A stretch of DNA of 64,000 nt from Pycnococcus provasolii (Eukaryota > Chlorophyta > Pseudoscourfieldiophyceae > Pseudoscourfieldiales), in NCBI GenBank assembly GCA_049487715.1, contig CP150586.1, positions 124,001 through 188,000 on the forward strand. Reading direction: 5' to 3'. Positions 53,303-62,651 of this stretch are shown piece after piece. The notes below the pieces were generated by a model. It did not search any database. It was given only the letters and a program-made list of their open reading frames with translations, and was not told where the DNA came from. Position 1 is the first letter of the stretch, and every line of letters starts with the position of its first letter. A program made the translations under genes and the position numbers.

Positions 53303-56300
53303 TTATTTGCTTCCGAGCGATCGCAGCATCTCCACAACCTCCACAGGGTCGTTGACGAAGTAATGTGCAGCACTCGGCTTGCTGCCCACGGTCGCCGTCC
53401 ACACCTCAGCTGCAGGCTCGTCGCCGCGCTTCGATCCAAGCGCCAACGCGCTCTTCGTGCGCGTCATGCCCTGGCCAGAAGGCTTCGACTTTGCGTCAGC
53501 CAACAGCTCCTCGAGCGTCGTGAACATGCTCTCGTCACTTTGATCGTCGCCCACGCAAAGGCACCACCGCGGTAGGGCGGGGTTCATCTGCGTAATGATG
53601 CGACGCACGCAGTTGCCTTTCGTCGCCTCCACGGGCTTCACCTCAACAATGCCCGAGCCGCGCACAACCTCAACGCTGTGGTCGTGCGCGAGAACATCCT
53701 CGAGGTGGTCCATGAGCTCCTTCGCCTGCCGCCCGCCAAACTCGGCATCCGTGAATGTGTACCTCCACACGAGGCTCGTCTCCTTCGCCTCCACGTGCGC
53801 GCCATCCGTGCACTCGGCATACTGCCGGAGCACGGGAAGGGCGACGCTGCGCCAGTCTGTGTCAGCATCCGCGAAAGGGAGGCCGACGACGTCCACGCCG
53901 TCGCTCGCGGTGTGGAACACCTGCCCGTAGCTCACCGGCGGCGCGAGCGACGACCCTGCAGCTCCGTCGGCGCCATCGGCAGACACCGCCATCGCGCTTA
54001 CCGCAGCACTCGTCGTCTCAGAGCCCATCAAGGCGCCCATCTCCTCCTCAGCCATGCCCGCCATTCTCCAGCCTCGCGACGGGTAGCGGTAGAACATGCC
54101 GTGCTCCGCGCACAGCATGAGCCGGTTCAGCGGGTCGGCAATTGCCTCCGCGTCCAAGTCGTCGGTGTTGCCGCCGCCGTCGCTTCCGGGAGCACCCGCG
54201 GGAAGGAACCAGTGGCTCAGCTCCAGGCGGCTGCGTCCGCTGACGATGGCGACGACGTTGTTTTCGTTCTTGCAGAGGCCGCGCAGCATGTCGAGCACCT
54301 CCGCAGACGGCGCGCGTCCTGTCGATGCCATCGACTGGCTGCTCTTGACGCGCTGCATACCCTGCGTGGGGATATCCTGACCCGGCGTGCTGGAGCCCGG
54401 ACCACCTTGCTGCTGCCCGCGGATGACGCCCACGGTGAGCGTGCCGTCGTAGTCGAGCATGAAGAGGCGCCTTGCCGCGTCCGGCGCCGCCGCGGCGAGC
54501 TGGTAGCTCTGCAGGACGGTGAATGCGTCGAGCTTTTTGAACGTCTCGTCGAGTGCAACGACGCGAAACTGCAAGCCAAAGCCGAGGCCGTGACATCGAA
54601 GTTTGCTGTGATCCCTCGTGGTACTCCACAATTCGTCCACAAATGTTGCGCCCCAGCTCTGTGCGGTGTGACCTCTCACGTACTCCCAGTGGCGCTTGTG
54701 CCTCACGCGTCGCTCCGCGAGCGGGATCGTGCAAGCGGAGTGAAGCGCATCGGCAAAGCCGTCCGTGTTGTACGGATTCACGCGAAGTGCGCCGCTCAGG
54801 CTCGGAGAACAGCCGACAAACTCACTCACCACCAGCATGCTGTCGCGTGGCGGAGGCGGCGCGCTCGTCGTGCTGCGCTGCCGCACGGACCTTGGCGCAC
54901 CGTCGGCATCGGATGCATCGGCGCCTGCGGCGGCGGTGGAGTTGGCCCCACCCATCACGATGGATCCCAGTCCACCGGCGGGCACGGCAGCCGCCGCCGC
55001 CGCCGCCGCCATGCCGTACATCTCCTCCTCGGAGTCGTGCAGGTCGTGCTGTGGCGGTCCCTGGCGGCAAACAATGTACTCGTACGGGAACAGGTTCATG
55101 CCGTCGCGCGTCGCGCTGACGACGAACACGTCGGCGACGCTGTACAGGGCGATGCGCTCGTGCAGCGGCACGTGCCGTTCGATCAGTTGGATGGGCTTGT
55201 ACGCTTCTTTCCCGTCAGCTCCAGGCTGGCCGTGGCGTCGATTGATGTCCTCGGTGAGCTCGCGGATCGTGTCGCGCAGCTCTGCCACCTCCGCGTTCAA
55301 GCTGCGCGGGGCATTCACCACCTGAATGAGCGTGAATTTCCCGCGAATGCCTGGGTAGGCATCGAGCATTCGCCCCACAGCCTCAATCTTCAGGTCGATG
55401 CCCTTGAACACGTCGAGGTCATCGACGCCAAGCGCCACGGTGTAGTTTTGCAAATCTGCGATAAGCTCGCCTCGCCTCCACTCGCACTCTGGCCAGTCGA
55501 ATCCCTGCAGTAGTCTGCCGCAGTGGACTCCCGTGGGCGAGATTCGGATCACGACGCGACGTCCGTAGTACATGACGCCGATCGTCCCTCGCTTGGACTC
55601 GTGGTCGACGCCGAGCGCGCGGTTGATGCACGACAGGAAGTGGCGTGCGTAGTCGTAGGTGTGAAATCCGATGACGTCGGCGTTGAGCATGGACCGCAGG
55701 AGCTCGTCACGGCACGGCATGGCTCGGAACACCTCCGACGAGGGGAAGGGGCAGTGCAGGAAGTACCCGATGCGAAGCGCGTGGAAGCGCTTGCGCAGCA
55801 GCGTCGGCAGCACGATGAGGTGGTAGTCGTGAATCCACACCATGTCGTCGTCTGGGTTGATGAACTCGACGACGCGGTCTACGAAGCACTTGTTCGCGGC
55901 GATGTACGCTTGCCAAGCGCGTCGGTCGAACCTGCGTCCGCACTTGGGCGTCAGCGGCACGAGGTAGTGCATGGTGGGCCACAGTATGCTCTTGCAGAAT
56001 CCCTTGTAGAAGAGGTCTTTGGTTTCGCTGGGTATGAATACGGGAATGCACCCGAACCTCCTGTAAATTTCCTCCGACACGACGTCCTGTTCGTTCTCCG
56101 GAATGTCGACGTTGAGCTGTCCGACGAAGAGCACGCCAAGTTGTCTTCCTCCGTCCTGTTGTTCGAGCACGCCGAGTTTGATTTGTCCGACGAGCGCGTC
56201 TTCGTCCCATTCGAATATCCACCCTAAGTTGGCCGCGGCGCTCGGGCTTGTTCCTCCTCCTGCTAGTCCTTCTGCCGCTTCTTGCGCCGTCGCTTTCCTT

Positions 56301-56566
56301 CCTCTGATGGGTAGGTTGTTGCTGATGAGGATGATACGCTGCGGTCTGATGAGGTTTCCGTCTTTATCTTTGTCGGCTAATGACGAGTCGGTGGATTCGC
56401 TGTGCAGGGACCTTTCTGAGCCTGACCTCTTCGAGCGACGTAGAGACGATAGACCACCACCACCACCACCACCTAAGCCGGGACCACCGTTGCCACCACC
56501 AGCACCCATACCAGAGCCACCGGACAGCAAATCCGCCAAATTCGTACAAGAACCAATCATCGTCAT
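53303..56566 (-). CDS. TPS: Trehalose-6-phosphate synthase/phosphatase fusion, class II-like
   Basis: 1087 residues from the ATG at 56566. The N-terminus MTMIGSCTNLADLLSGG parallels plant class II TPS starts. The GT20 domain has RIILISNNLPI, SILWPTMHYLVPL, FVDRVVEFINPDDDMVWIHDYHLIVLP, GYFLHCPFPSSEVFR, DYARHFLSC, SATRDGMNL and SEFVGCSPSLSGALRVNPYNTDG. The HAD-type TPP domain starts at about 700 with LFMLDYDGTLTVG (the DxDxT motif) and has LCAEHGMFYRYPSRGW and CVGDDQSDESMF, so the phosphatase motifs are complete. Whether the synthase half is active cannot be judged; class II plant proteins are often regulatory. Low-complexity Ala/Gly insertions are present. Confidence 0.92.
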   Translation of the reverse strand: MTMIGSCTNLADLLSGGSGMGAGGGNGGPGLGGGGGGGLSSLRRSKRSGSERSLHSESTDSSLADKDKDGNLIRPQRIILISNNLPIRGRKATAQEAAEGLAGGGTSPSAAANLGWIFEWDEDALVGQIKLGVLEQQDGGRQLGVLFVGQLNVDIPENEQDVVSEEIYRRFGCIPVFIPSETKDLFYKGFCKSILWPTMHYLVPLTPKCGRRFDRRAWQAYIAANKCFVDRVVEFINPDDDMVWIHDYHLIVLPTLLRKRFHALRIGYFLHCPFPSSEVFRAMPCRDELLRSMLNADVIGFHTYDYARHFLSCINRALGVDHESKRGTIGVMYYGRRVVIRISPTGVHCGRLLQGFDWPECEWRRGELIADLQNYTVALGVDDLDVFKGIDLKIEAVGRMLDAYPGIRGKFTLIQVVNAPRSLNAEVAELRDTIRELTEDINRRHGQPGADGKEAYKPIQLIERHVPLHERIALYSVADVFVVSATRDGMNLFPYEYIVCRQGPPQHDLHDSEEEMYGMAAAAAAAAVPAGGLGSIVMGGANSTAAAGADASDADGAPRSVRQRSTTSAPPPPRDSMLVVSEFVGCSPSLSGALRVNPYNTDGFADALHSACTIPLAERRVRHKRHWEYVRGHTAQSWGATFVDELWSTTRDHSKLRCHGLGFGLQFRVVALDETFKKLDAFTVLQSYQLAAAAPDAARRLFMLDYDGTLTVGVIRGQQQGGPGSSTPGQDIPTQGMQRVKSSQSMASTGRAPSAEVLDMLRGLCKNENNVVAIVSGRSRLELSHWFLPAGAPGSDGGGNTDDLDAEAIADPLNRLMLCAEHGMFYRYPSRGWRMAGMAEEEMGALMGSETTSAAVSAMAVSADGADGAAGSSLAPPVSYGQVFHTASDGVDVVGLPFADADTDWRSVALPVLRQYAECTDGAHVEAKETSLVWRYTFTDAEFGGRQAKELMDHLEDVLAHDHSVEVVRGSGIVEVKPVEATKGNCVRRIITQMNPALPRWCLCVGDDQSDESMFTTLEELLADAKSKPSGQGMTRTKSALALGSKRGDEPAAEVWTATVGSKPSAAHYFVNDPVEVVEMLRSLGSK

Positions 56567-57255
56567 GGTGAAAAATACGGATGAATGAATATGCCAAAGA
56601 TGAAAGCACAAGCTCAATGCCGACAGTACTCACAAGCCGACAGTACTCACAAGCCAACAGTACTCACAAGCCAACAGTACTCACAAGCCAACAGCCTAAC
56701 AGCCTAACAGCCAACAGTCAACAGTCAACAGCCACAGCAGAGAATGACACCTCTAAAAAGATTTCTTTCACGAGCAGAAACTTCAACCCAAGGGCCTCCG
56801 GGTTCCCGGCGGAGAAGGGGAGAAGGAAAATAAGAGCACCCCCCGGGTGACGAGGCAGCAGCTTTCTGAGAAACAAAATGAAAAAGAAAAGTGTTTCTCC
56901 GCCGGGGGGGAAAGGGGGTGGATAATGCAAAAGGGGCTGGGAGCGAGCAGAGAAGTGGATAGTCTATGGTTGATATAAATGGGGATACACAATTGGCTGA
57001 TCTCTTTGGCTTGGGCCTTGGGGAGGGGCGGGCCCCGCGGGACACCGGTCGGGCTCCCGGGAGGACGGCCGGAGGGGCCGGAGAGGGCCCTGGACCCGGG
57101 TGGGGCGTGGAGGAGGGGCCGGCAGGGAGGACGACGTGATGATGACGCACTGGTCAAGGGCGCGCCCTTGGTGGGACGCCGGCAGTGCCGGCGATGGCGA
57201 GCGAGGCACGCGGTGCCGCCGCGCCGCCGCAGGGAGACGATCGCCGTGTGGTGTT
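56567..57255. other. Upstream region of TPS with tandem repeats and a very GC-rich tract
   Basis: Contains 17-bp ACAGTACTCACAAGCCA-type tandem repeats (56621-56688) grading into 8-9-bp CCTAACAG/CAACAG repeats to 56742, a GGGGGGGAAAGGGGGTGG run, and a CCCGGG/GGCCGG tract at 57025-57125. No gene. Confidence 0.5.
56621..56742. repeat. 17-bp tandem repeat grading into short CAACAG repeats
   Basis: Four near-identical 17-bp copies (56621-56688), then degenerate 8-9-bp units; it lies about 55-180 bp upstream of the TPS ATG. Confidence 0.85.
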
Positions 57256-58337
57256 GTTCATACCACGCGGACGACGAGGGATGTCCGCGCAAACCGGAAG
57301 ATGCAGACTCTCAGCACATGTGTGTGGAGCTTCTTGGCCAGTCGCATTGGTACCCGTTCGAACATGATTTGCGTGCAGTTCTTTGCGCAAATCATAGTTT
57401 GTTCCAAGAAACAAAACACTGCGTTGGTTTGTTGGATGCATCGAGCACGTACGTGCCAGGGCCATGAGCGACCTCTTCGGGGATGCGAACATGGCGAACG
57501 CTTCACCGTCATCTGGTACAAGGTCTACGACCACCGAATGACGCAACCCGACCCTATTTGCGACACGCCAGCCATCGTCTTTGACATGACTGGAGGTGGG
57601 GGACACGGCGCTGCGACGGCGATGGGTGCGGATGGCGCGGAAGTAGGGGTCTCTGTCACGAGATTACCGGTCAGCGTCACCTCGACCAAAGTATGTACTC
57701 CGTCACACCGGTCTCACACCGCAATCTCCCACCGCCAACACAATCTCCCTCCACACCAGCGCCACCACCACCCCATGAGGGGTCCCAAACCCTCACCAAC
57801 TCTGGTTGGCATTTTCCACACACCCCCACCACGTCCCCCCTCGCCACCCCCCCCGCGCTCTCGAAAGAGGGCCGCCGAAAACGCGCCCGACATCTACGTG
57901 CGCCTTCTCGTCCTCAGTCTCTTCAATCTTGCGCTTCCTGTTATCCTCGGCGGCGACCAAGGTAGCATAATTTGCGTCTGGTACATGACTCGAAAGGGCC
58001 CCCTACTCCGAACTTCGAGGACTTCGTGCTCGGCGTCGTGGACGAAGAGGAGGCGGATACTGTTGCGGAAATCTTGAAAGATATAGAATGGGAAACACTA
58101 ACAGCACCATCGGCGCTCGCGCGAGGAGAAGGAGCGGAGGATGACGACGACGAGGAGGAGGAGGAGGATGACCTCGGGTCTTATCTTAGTGCACCTGAGA
58201 CTCCGAGCGGCGGCTACATGATGATTGAAGAGACTCCGGACATTACCACAGAGGGCCTCGTCGGCAAGCTCGTAGCACGGAAAAAAGCTTGTCTGGTGGT
58301 ACCTAACCTTAGTTTTTTGTTACCTGGAAGGAACTAA
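57256..58337 (+). CDS. Putative two-exon gene (3' part) or broken gene, family unknown
   Basis: A frame ending at 57690 encodes GERFTVIWYKVYDHRMTQPDPICDTPAIVFDM and VSVTRLPVSVTSTK. A GTATGT donor at 57691 and a GTAG acceptor at 57962-57965 join it in phase 0 to HNLRLVHDSKGPPTPNFEDFVLGVVDEEEADTVAEIL, an acidic stretch and SYLSAPETPSGGYMMIEE, stopping at 58337. Upstream, a different frame (about 57240-57467) has HADDEGCPRKPEDADSQHMCVELL and HDLRAVLCANHSLFQ, which appears to belong to the same protein, so another intron or a frameshift is needed near 57440. GERFTVIWY recalls a 2-oxoglutarate oxygenase core strand, but the evidence is thin. The stop lies 42 bp from the coiled-coil gene's stop, which fits the convergent layout of this locus. 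Confidence 0.4.
57691..57965 (+). other. Candidate intron (275 bp)
   Basis: GTATGT donor and GGTAG acceptor, phase 0; the enclosed sequence is C-rich with CACCACCACCCC and CCCCCCCGCGC runs. Confidence 0.45.
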
Positions 58338-58379
58338 GGCGGCCCCAACACACACACAACAACAACGTGAAGAACAAAC

Positions 58380-60263
58380 TCACGATGTCTCGCCCATCTC
58401 CGTCTCCGCCGGCGTTTGTGGAATGGCGCCGCCCGCTGCACCGCCTCCAAACAATAGAGAGTTGATGCGATCCGCCGCCGCGGAGGCATCCATCGAACGC
58501 ATCAGCGGGCCGTCGTCACTCTCCGAATCAGCCGCCGCCGCACGCGCGGTAGGACGAACCACCTCCGGGGAACGGAACGCGCGTCGCGCTATCGCATCCG
58601 CACTCACGCCTGCGTCCAACGTAGACGTGTCCTCCACCTCCGCCAACAGCTCGCGGTACAGCTCCTTCACCGACGTACCCGCACGCACCTTCTTCCGCCC
58701 TGTGGCCCTCTTCTCCGCCGTGTACACGATGTCCGAAGCCTCACCCGCAGCAAGCGCCGCGCCATCCGAAGCCATCGCAGCCATGTAGCTGTTCAGCGCG
58801 TTCTTCTTCGCGTCGTACGCCGCGAGATTCGCCTGGCTGATGCGCTTCAGCAACGCCTCTCGCTGCGCCTGCTCGCCGAGCATCTCCTCGAAGTGCGCGC
58901 ACTTCTTCTCCACCTTCTGCAGACTGATGCGAAGCACGGAATTCTCAGCCTCAAGCCGCCGCCTCTCTCGCTCGTGCTCGTCGAAACGCGCCGCCACGTC
59001 CTCCGCCCTCTGGATGCGCGTCATCGCCGCCTCGAGCAGACGACGGCACTCGTCGCGGTCGTCGATCACAGTCTCCAGCTCCGAACGCATGCGCGCCATC
59101 TCCTCCGCGAAACGAACCTCCGCAACCTCCGCCTTCGCCACCGCGTCCCCGACGCTTGACTGCGACGCTCTCAGCGCGTCGCGCGCGCGCTCGAGCTCGC
59201 GATCGCGCTGGTCAAGCAGGCTCGCGAGGGCCGCCGCCTCGCGCTCGATGCGTAGCGCCTCGCGACGGTACGCCTCCGCCGTGCGTCTCTCCCTCCCTAG
59301 ATCCGCGACGTGGCTTCTCTCCTGGTCGCGAAGGAGCTTGCTGTAGTCGCGGTACCTCGCCTCCTCGAGGTCGAGCCGCTTCTGCGCCGCGACGACGCTG
59401 CGTGCCGCGGCGGCGGTGATAGCGCCGTTGTGCGCGCTCGGGTTCTCCCACGTCACGGCGTGCGCGACGGGCCGCCAAGCCACTGCGTTTGCGTTGCTGG
59501 TTATTTTGCGCTTCGCCTTCGTCTTCGGCGCGACGAGCCTTCGCGGTCTCGCAGGAAGCACGCCCCCTCGCGCGATACGTGCGGATGCCGCCATCGAGTT
59601 TGGCGCCGCCGACACTTTTCGCGCCTTAACGGCTGCACCCTTCGCGGGAAACGGCGGCGGTGCGAGCGCGAGCTGGTTCTGTTTGTTTCTTCGCGTTATT
59701 TTGGGTGCTTCTGCTCTCGCGATGGCTGCGTTCGCAGCGTTCTCCGCCTCTGCGGCGGCGAAGGGGAGCACGGTGGGCGCCCTCCGCCTTCGCGTCGGCG
59801 TTTTTGCCGGAGGTGACGACTCGGGGTGTTTTGCTGCGTGATTATGTTCGCCGCCGCCGGTTTGATTTTTCCCAGAGGCGAGGCTCTGCGCCTGCGCGAG
59901 AAGTTCCTCGAGACTAGGTTCCTGTTTACGACAAAGGTTAAGTGGGATGTGTGGAATGAAAAGTCAGTCAAGTCAAGTCAAGTATGAGCCTCATATGTGA
60001 GTAATCATCTCCCCTTTAAAACAAAACGTCTCAAGCCAACCTAACCCAACCCAACCACAAAACACTTGTGAAACACATGTTGTAGACCTCATATATAGAC
60101 TAAGAATAAAAAGTGAAAAACATACCTCTGAAGCCGCGGCCACACCCCCGGACGCCACCCCTGGAACCGTGTTCGTATCCACCGTATCCACGTCCACGTC
60201 CACGCCAAGCTTGCTTAACCGGTCACGCAACGCGTCGAGGGAGTCGTTGTTGGAGTCGGACAT
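58380..60263 (-). CDS. Coiled-coil protein, two exons (join 60263-60126, 59921-58380)
   Basis: 559 residues. Exon 1 (46 codons) encodes MSDSNNDSLDALRDRLSKLGVDVDVDTVD and ends GVAAASE at a GTATG donor (60125). Exon 2 starts at EPSLEELLAQAQSLASG after CGTAAACAG; both sides are phase 0. A basic Pro/Ala-rich region is followed by a long coiled coil of about 200 residues (LEEARYRDYSKLLRDQERSHV ... RALKR-type heptads, ELERARDALRASQ, RRRLEAENSVLRISLQKVEKK), then RISQANLAAYDAKKNALNSYMAAMA and an Ala/acidic tail with SVKELYRELLAEVEDT. The pattern suits a cytoskeletal or centrosome/flagellar scaffold, but no family is recognised. MZT1 on the other side of 61 kb makes a microtubule context possible, not shown. 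Confidence 0.7.
59922..60125 (-). other. Intron (204 bp) of the coiled-coil protein gene
   Basis: Minus-strand GTATG donor, a CTTAAC branch-like motif and GTAAACAG acceptor. Phase 0 on both sides; the intron contains stops in all frames that would join the exons. Confidence 0.75.
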
Positions 60264-60753
60264 GGTTTGAGATGAAGTTGCGACAAGGGAAGTGGTTCGG
60301 AACTTGAACTGCACTGCCTGGAGAACGGGAGTCAAACTGTTTGAGACACTCAGAGTCAAACTGCGAGAAAGGGGCGGGCCCGGGAGGGGGATCCGGGCCC
60401 ACCTCCACCTCTAGGGGCAGGTGCCTTTCTCTGGCTGGGGATACGCTGTGGCTCCTACTTCCTTGGACCATTTCTAGATTCCGGGCCTCTTTCCGGGCGG
60501 GCCCATTTATTTCGAGGCAAATCCTTCATCATGCACTACATAGATTGGGGAGACGTCATGGCGCTCTCGCAGCCGCCGATCTTCGAGGATGGCGAGGCTT
60601 GCTTCTTGAACTTGAACTTCGCCGAGATCGACGTCGTCGGGATCATGAGTGAGTTTCCGACGAACGCGTCGACTGAGGCTCGGCCCAAACTTGCACCTTG
60701 CACCTCCCCCGAGTTCGTGGGCCGACCTCGCGTTGCAAATCTCGATAAATACC

Positions 60754-61290
60754 ATGGCTGCCACCGCTCAGGTCGTTGCGCTCGATGAGGTGAGTCTCTG
60801 TGATATCGTGGTTCTCAAAGAGGCCAAGATCACCAAAGACAAAGTCGTAGCAACGTTACTCTCTTTTTGCTACCTCGTAGCCAGGACATCGCACGGCACA
60901 ATGAGCTCATGCGTGGGGCTGCCGTTGCCGTGAGCCGAATCTTGGATAAAGAATTTCGAGAATGGATGAATGAGTACCATTTGAGGGCGTCTCGGCTCGC
61001 GCAACGAGACGCGGACGCTCTCGGCTCGAAGTGGGACGACGCGGTCGTCGGCGCGCTCACGGGTACCCCGTTGCACCACTTGAACACGACGACGATCCCA
61101 CTACTCGTGTGTAGTGCGGCTGTTAGGTTGTTTGCGAAGCAAGCAACCAACACCAAGAGTGGTTACGCGCGCGCAGCCCTAAGGGAGAGGCCACCCGAGG
61201 GTCTCGAGAGGGGCCGTGACCCTCCTGGCGGCCGCCCAGAACCAGCGGCGCGAGCGATGCCCCCTAATCAAAAACCCCAATTAAACAAGT
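60754..61290 (+). pseudogene. LHHLNTT-family fragment, possibly spliced; mobile or multicopy sequence
   Basis: A candidate first exon MAATAQVVALDE (60754-60789) has a GTGAGT donor. After an acceptor CCAG at 60881-60884 the frame reads DIARHNELMRGAAVAVSRILDKEFREWMNEYHLRASRLAQRDADAL, WDDAVVGALTG and PLHHLNTT. A second, more decayed copy of the AQRD ... WDD.VVGAL ... PLHHLNTT segment is at 31200-31300. The C-terminal part is Pro/Arg-rich. It may be a transposon-borne or pack-type gene fragment. The family is not recognised. Confidence 0.35.
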
Positions 61291-61300
61291 AGAACTGAAG

Positions 61301-61316
61301 ATTAGGGTTAGGGTCC
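61301..61316. repeat. TTAGGG units upstream of MZT1
   Basis: ATTAGGGTTAGGG about 110 bp before the MZT1 ATG. Confidence 0.6.
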
Positions 61317-61425
61317 GTGTTTCAGTTGGGTTTTTTCGCGCCCGTTTTCCCTCCCTGCATTGGCCTCTCTCCGGACGGTCATTATTCTGTCGTCCGCACC
61401 ACCACGGTCACCGACAAATCCAGTT

Positions 61426-61946
61426 ATGGAGGAGCAGCTTCCCACGCGCCACGCCTTAGCAGCTCTCGACGTCGTGTACGAGATGTCGACCGTCCTTGAC
61501 ACTGGTCTCTCAAAATCTGAGTTGGCGATCCTCATGGGCCTCTGTGAAAATTCAGTCAACCCAGAGGCACTTGCGGCGGTGGTATGTCGTTTTGTTTGTG
61601 TTTTGTGTTTTTGGTTTTGTGTGTTTTGTGTTGTGTTGAGTTAACTCTGCGGGATGCTGCTGTATTCTGGGCTGCCGTGTTTGATGGGATAGGTTTGTGT
61701 TGTTGACTTTGGGAAAATGTACTCTGCGTGTGTTGGTTTGTTGGTTGGTTTGGCTTTTTGGTTTGTTGTCTCAATGGTGGCTGTGTGCCGTCTGCACATG
61801 CTCTGGTCGTGGTGCCTCAGAAATAACCTCTTTTCTGCATAAAACACTTCGCTCACAACACGCACGTTAAACTTTATTTACAGGTGAAGGAGCTGAGGCG
61901 CGAGGGCGCCGCCCTCGCGGGTGCAAGCGCAGAAATAAGCAGGTGA
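61426..61946 (+). CDS. MZT1: MOZART1 / GIP1, gamma-tubulin complex subunit (join 61426-61581, 61884-61946)
   Basis: 72 residues in two phase-0 exons of 52 and 20 codons. MOZART1 binds GCP3 and helps recruit and activate gamma-tubulin complexes at microtubule organising centres. Recognised motifs: ALDVVYEMSTVLDTGLSKSEL, LCENSVNPEALAAV at the exon end, then VKELRREGAALAGA after the intron, which reproduces the NPEAL..V.KELR core of human MZT1 and plant GIP1. The length matches plant GIP1 (about 71) and human MZT1 (82). The donor is GTATGT (61582) and the acceptor TTTACAG (ends 61883). It is too short and too split to be found by ORF length. Converges on FIS1 with 87 bp. Confidence 0.9.
61582..61883 (+). 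other. Intron (302 bp) of MZT1
   Basis: GTATGT donor and TTATTTACAG acceptor; T/G-rich with TTTGTGTTTTG runs. Splicing restores the conserved NPEALAAV-VKELR junction. Confidence 0.88.
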
Positions 61947-62033
61947 CGAACTTATTTTGTTGTAAGGAAAGGAAAGACAAAAATAAACAAACACATGAAA
62001 TAGTCTAACAAAAAACACAGCGACGCGTCCGCT

Positions 62034-62651
62034 TTACGCGCGTGCGTTACGCCCAGAGGCGAGCGCTCCCAGAACGACGGCGCCGACCGCGGCGGCAGCT
62101 CCGACGATGCCGAGCGAGACGACTGCAGCTGTAGCGACGCGCTGTTCGACGAGTGTGAGAAGGTGCGCGGACATTTCGTGGTTCGGGTTGCTTTGCACGA
62201 CAGGTGCGAGCACACGATGTGCGGCGGCGGCGTCACCCATGCCGAGCAGAGCCATGGCTTGCAGGTACCCTAAACTTTCGACAGACGGCACGGCTTCTTC
62301 CACGTCAGTTGTCGTCGTCGTCGAAGACGCCGCCCCCCCTCCTGTACGTTTCTGCGCCGCCGCCGCATCATCTCTCTGTTTCACATGAGCACGACACTCG
62401 TCAATGAGCGGGAGGGCGAGTGCACAGTCTCGAGCACGGGATGCGTGTGCGAGTGCCCACATCGCGCAGAGACGCATAGACCTACTACCTGCAAGATCCG
62501 TAGAAGTAGAAGTAGAAGTAGTAGGTCCTCCAGAAATCAGTATCATCTCACGTGCTCTTTGAACTTCATCCAAGGAAGAAGTAGGAAAATCACCTCGAGA
62601 AGCTGTTACCAAACCTGAAGCAGACGACGACGATTTCGATTCACGCGCCAT
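62034..62651 (-). CDS. FIS1: FIS1-like mitochondrial/peroxisomal fission adaptor
   Basis: 205 residues from the ATG at 62651. FIS1 is a tail-anchored outer-membrane TPR protein that takes part in organelle division. Visible: TPR-like helices MRLCAMWALAHASRARDCALALPLIDECR and SLGYLQAMALLGMGDAAAAHRVLAPVVQSNPNHEMSAHLLTLVEQRV, then a single hydrophobic helix TAAVVSLGIVGAAAAVGAVVLGALA and the short basic tail SGRNARA. The first 50 residues are Ser/Thr-rich, and an Ala/Thr insertion separates the two TPRs, making it longer than human FIS1 (152). The open frame extends to 62897 but the composition changes upstream of this ATG. Confidence 0.85.
   Translation of the reverse strand: MARESKSSSSASGLVTASRGDFPTSSLDEVQRAREMILISGGPTTSTSTSTDLAGSRSMRLCAMWALAHASRARDCALALPLIDECRAHVKQRDDAAAAQKRTGGGAASSTTTTTDVEEAVPSVESLGYLQAMALLGMGDAAAAHRVLAPVVQSNPNHEMSAHLLTLVEQRVATAAVVSLGIVGAAAAVGAVVLGALASGRNARA

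Larger units (their letters stand above)
60264..61425. other. Gene-poor interval between the coiled-coil gene and MZT1
   Basis: Holds a GGGCGGGCCCGGGAGGGGG tract (60372-60390), a short plus-strand frame with coding-like composition at 60531-60665 (MALSQPPIFEDGEACFLNLNF), the LHHLNTT-family fragment at 60754-61290 and a TTAGGG block at 61301. Confidence 0.4.

Noticed and set aside
54048-55513. Long plus- and minus-strand alternative ORFs over the TPS/TPP gene, including one of 611 codons
   Set aside because: They overlap the complete, motif-rich TPS/TPP frame and have no domain; open because of GC-rich codon bias.
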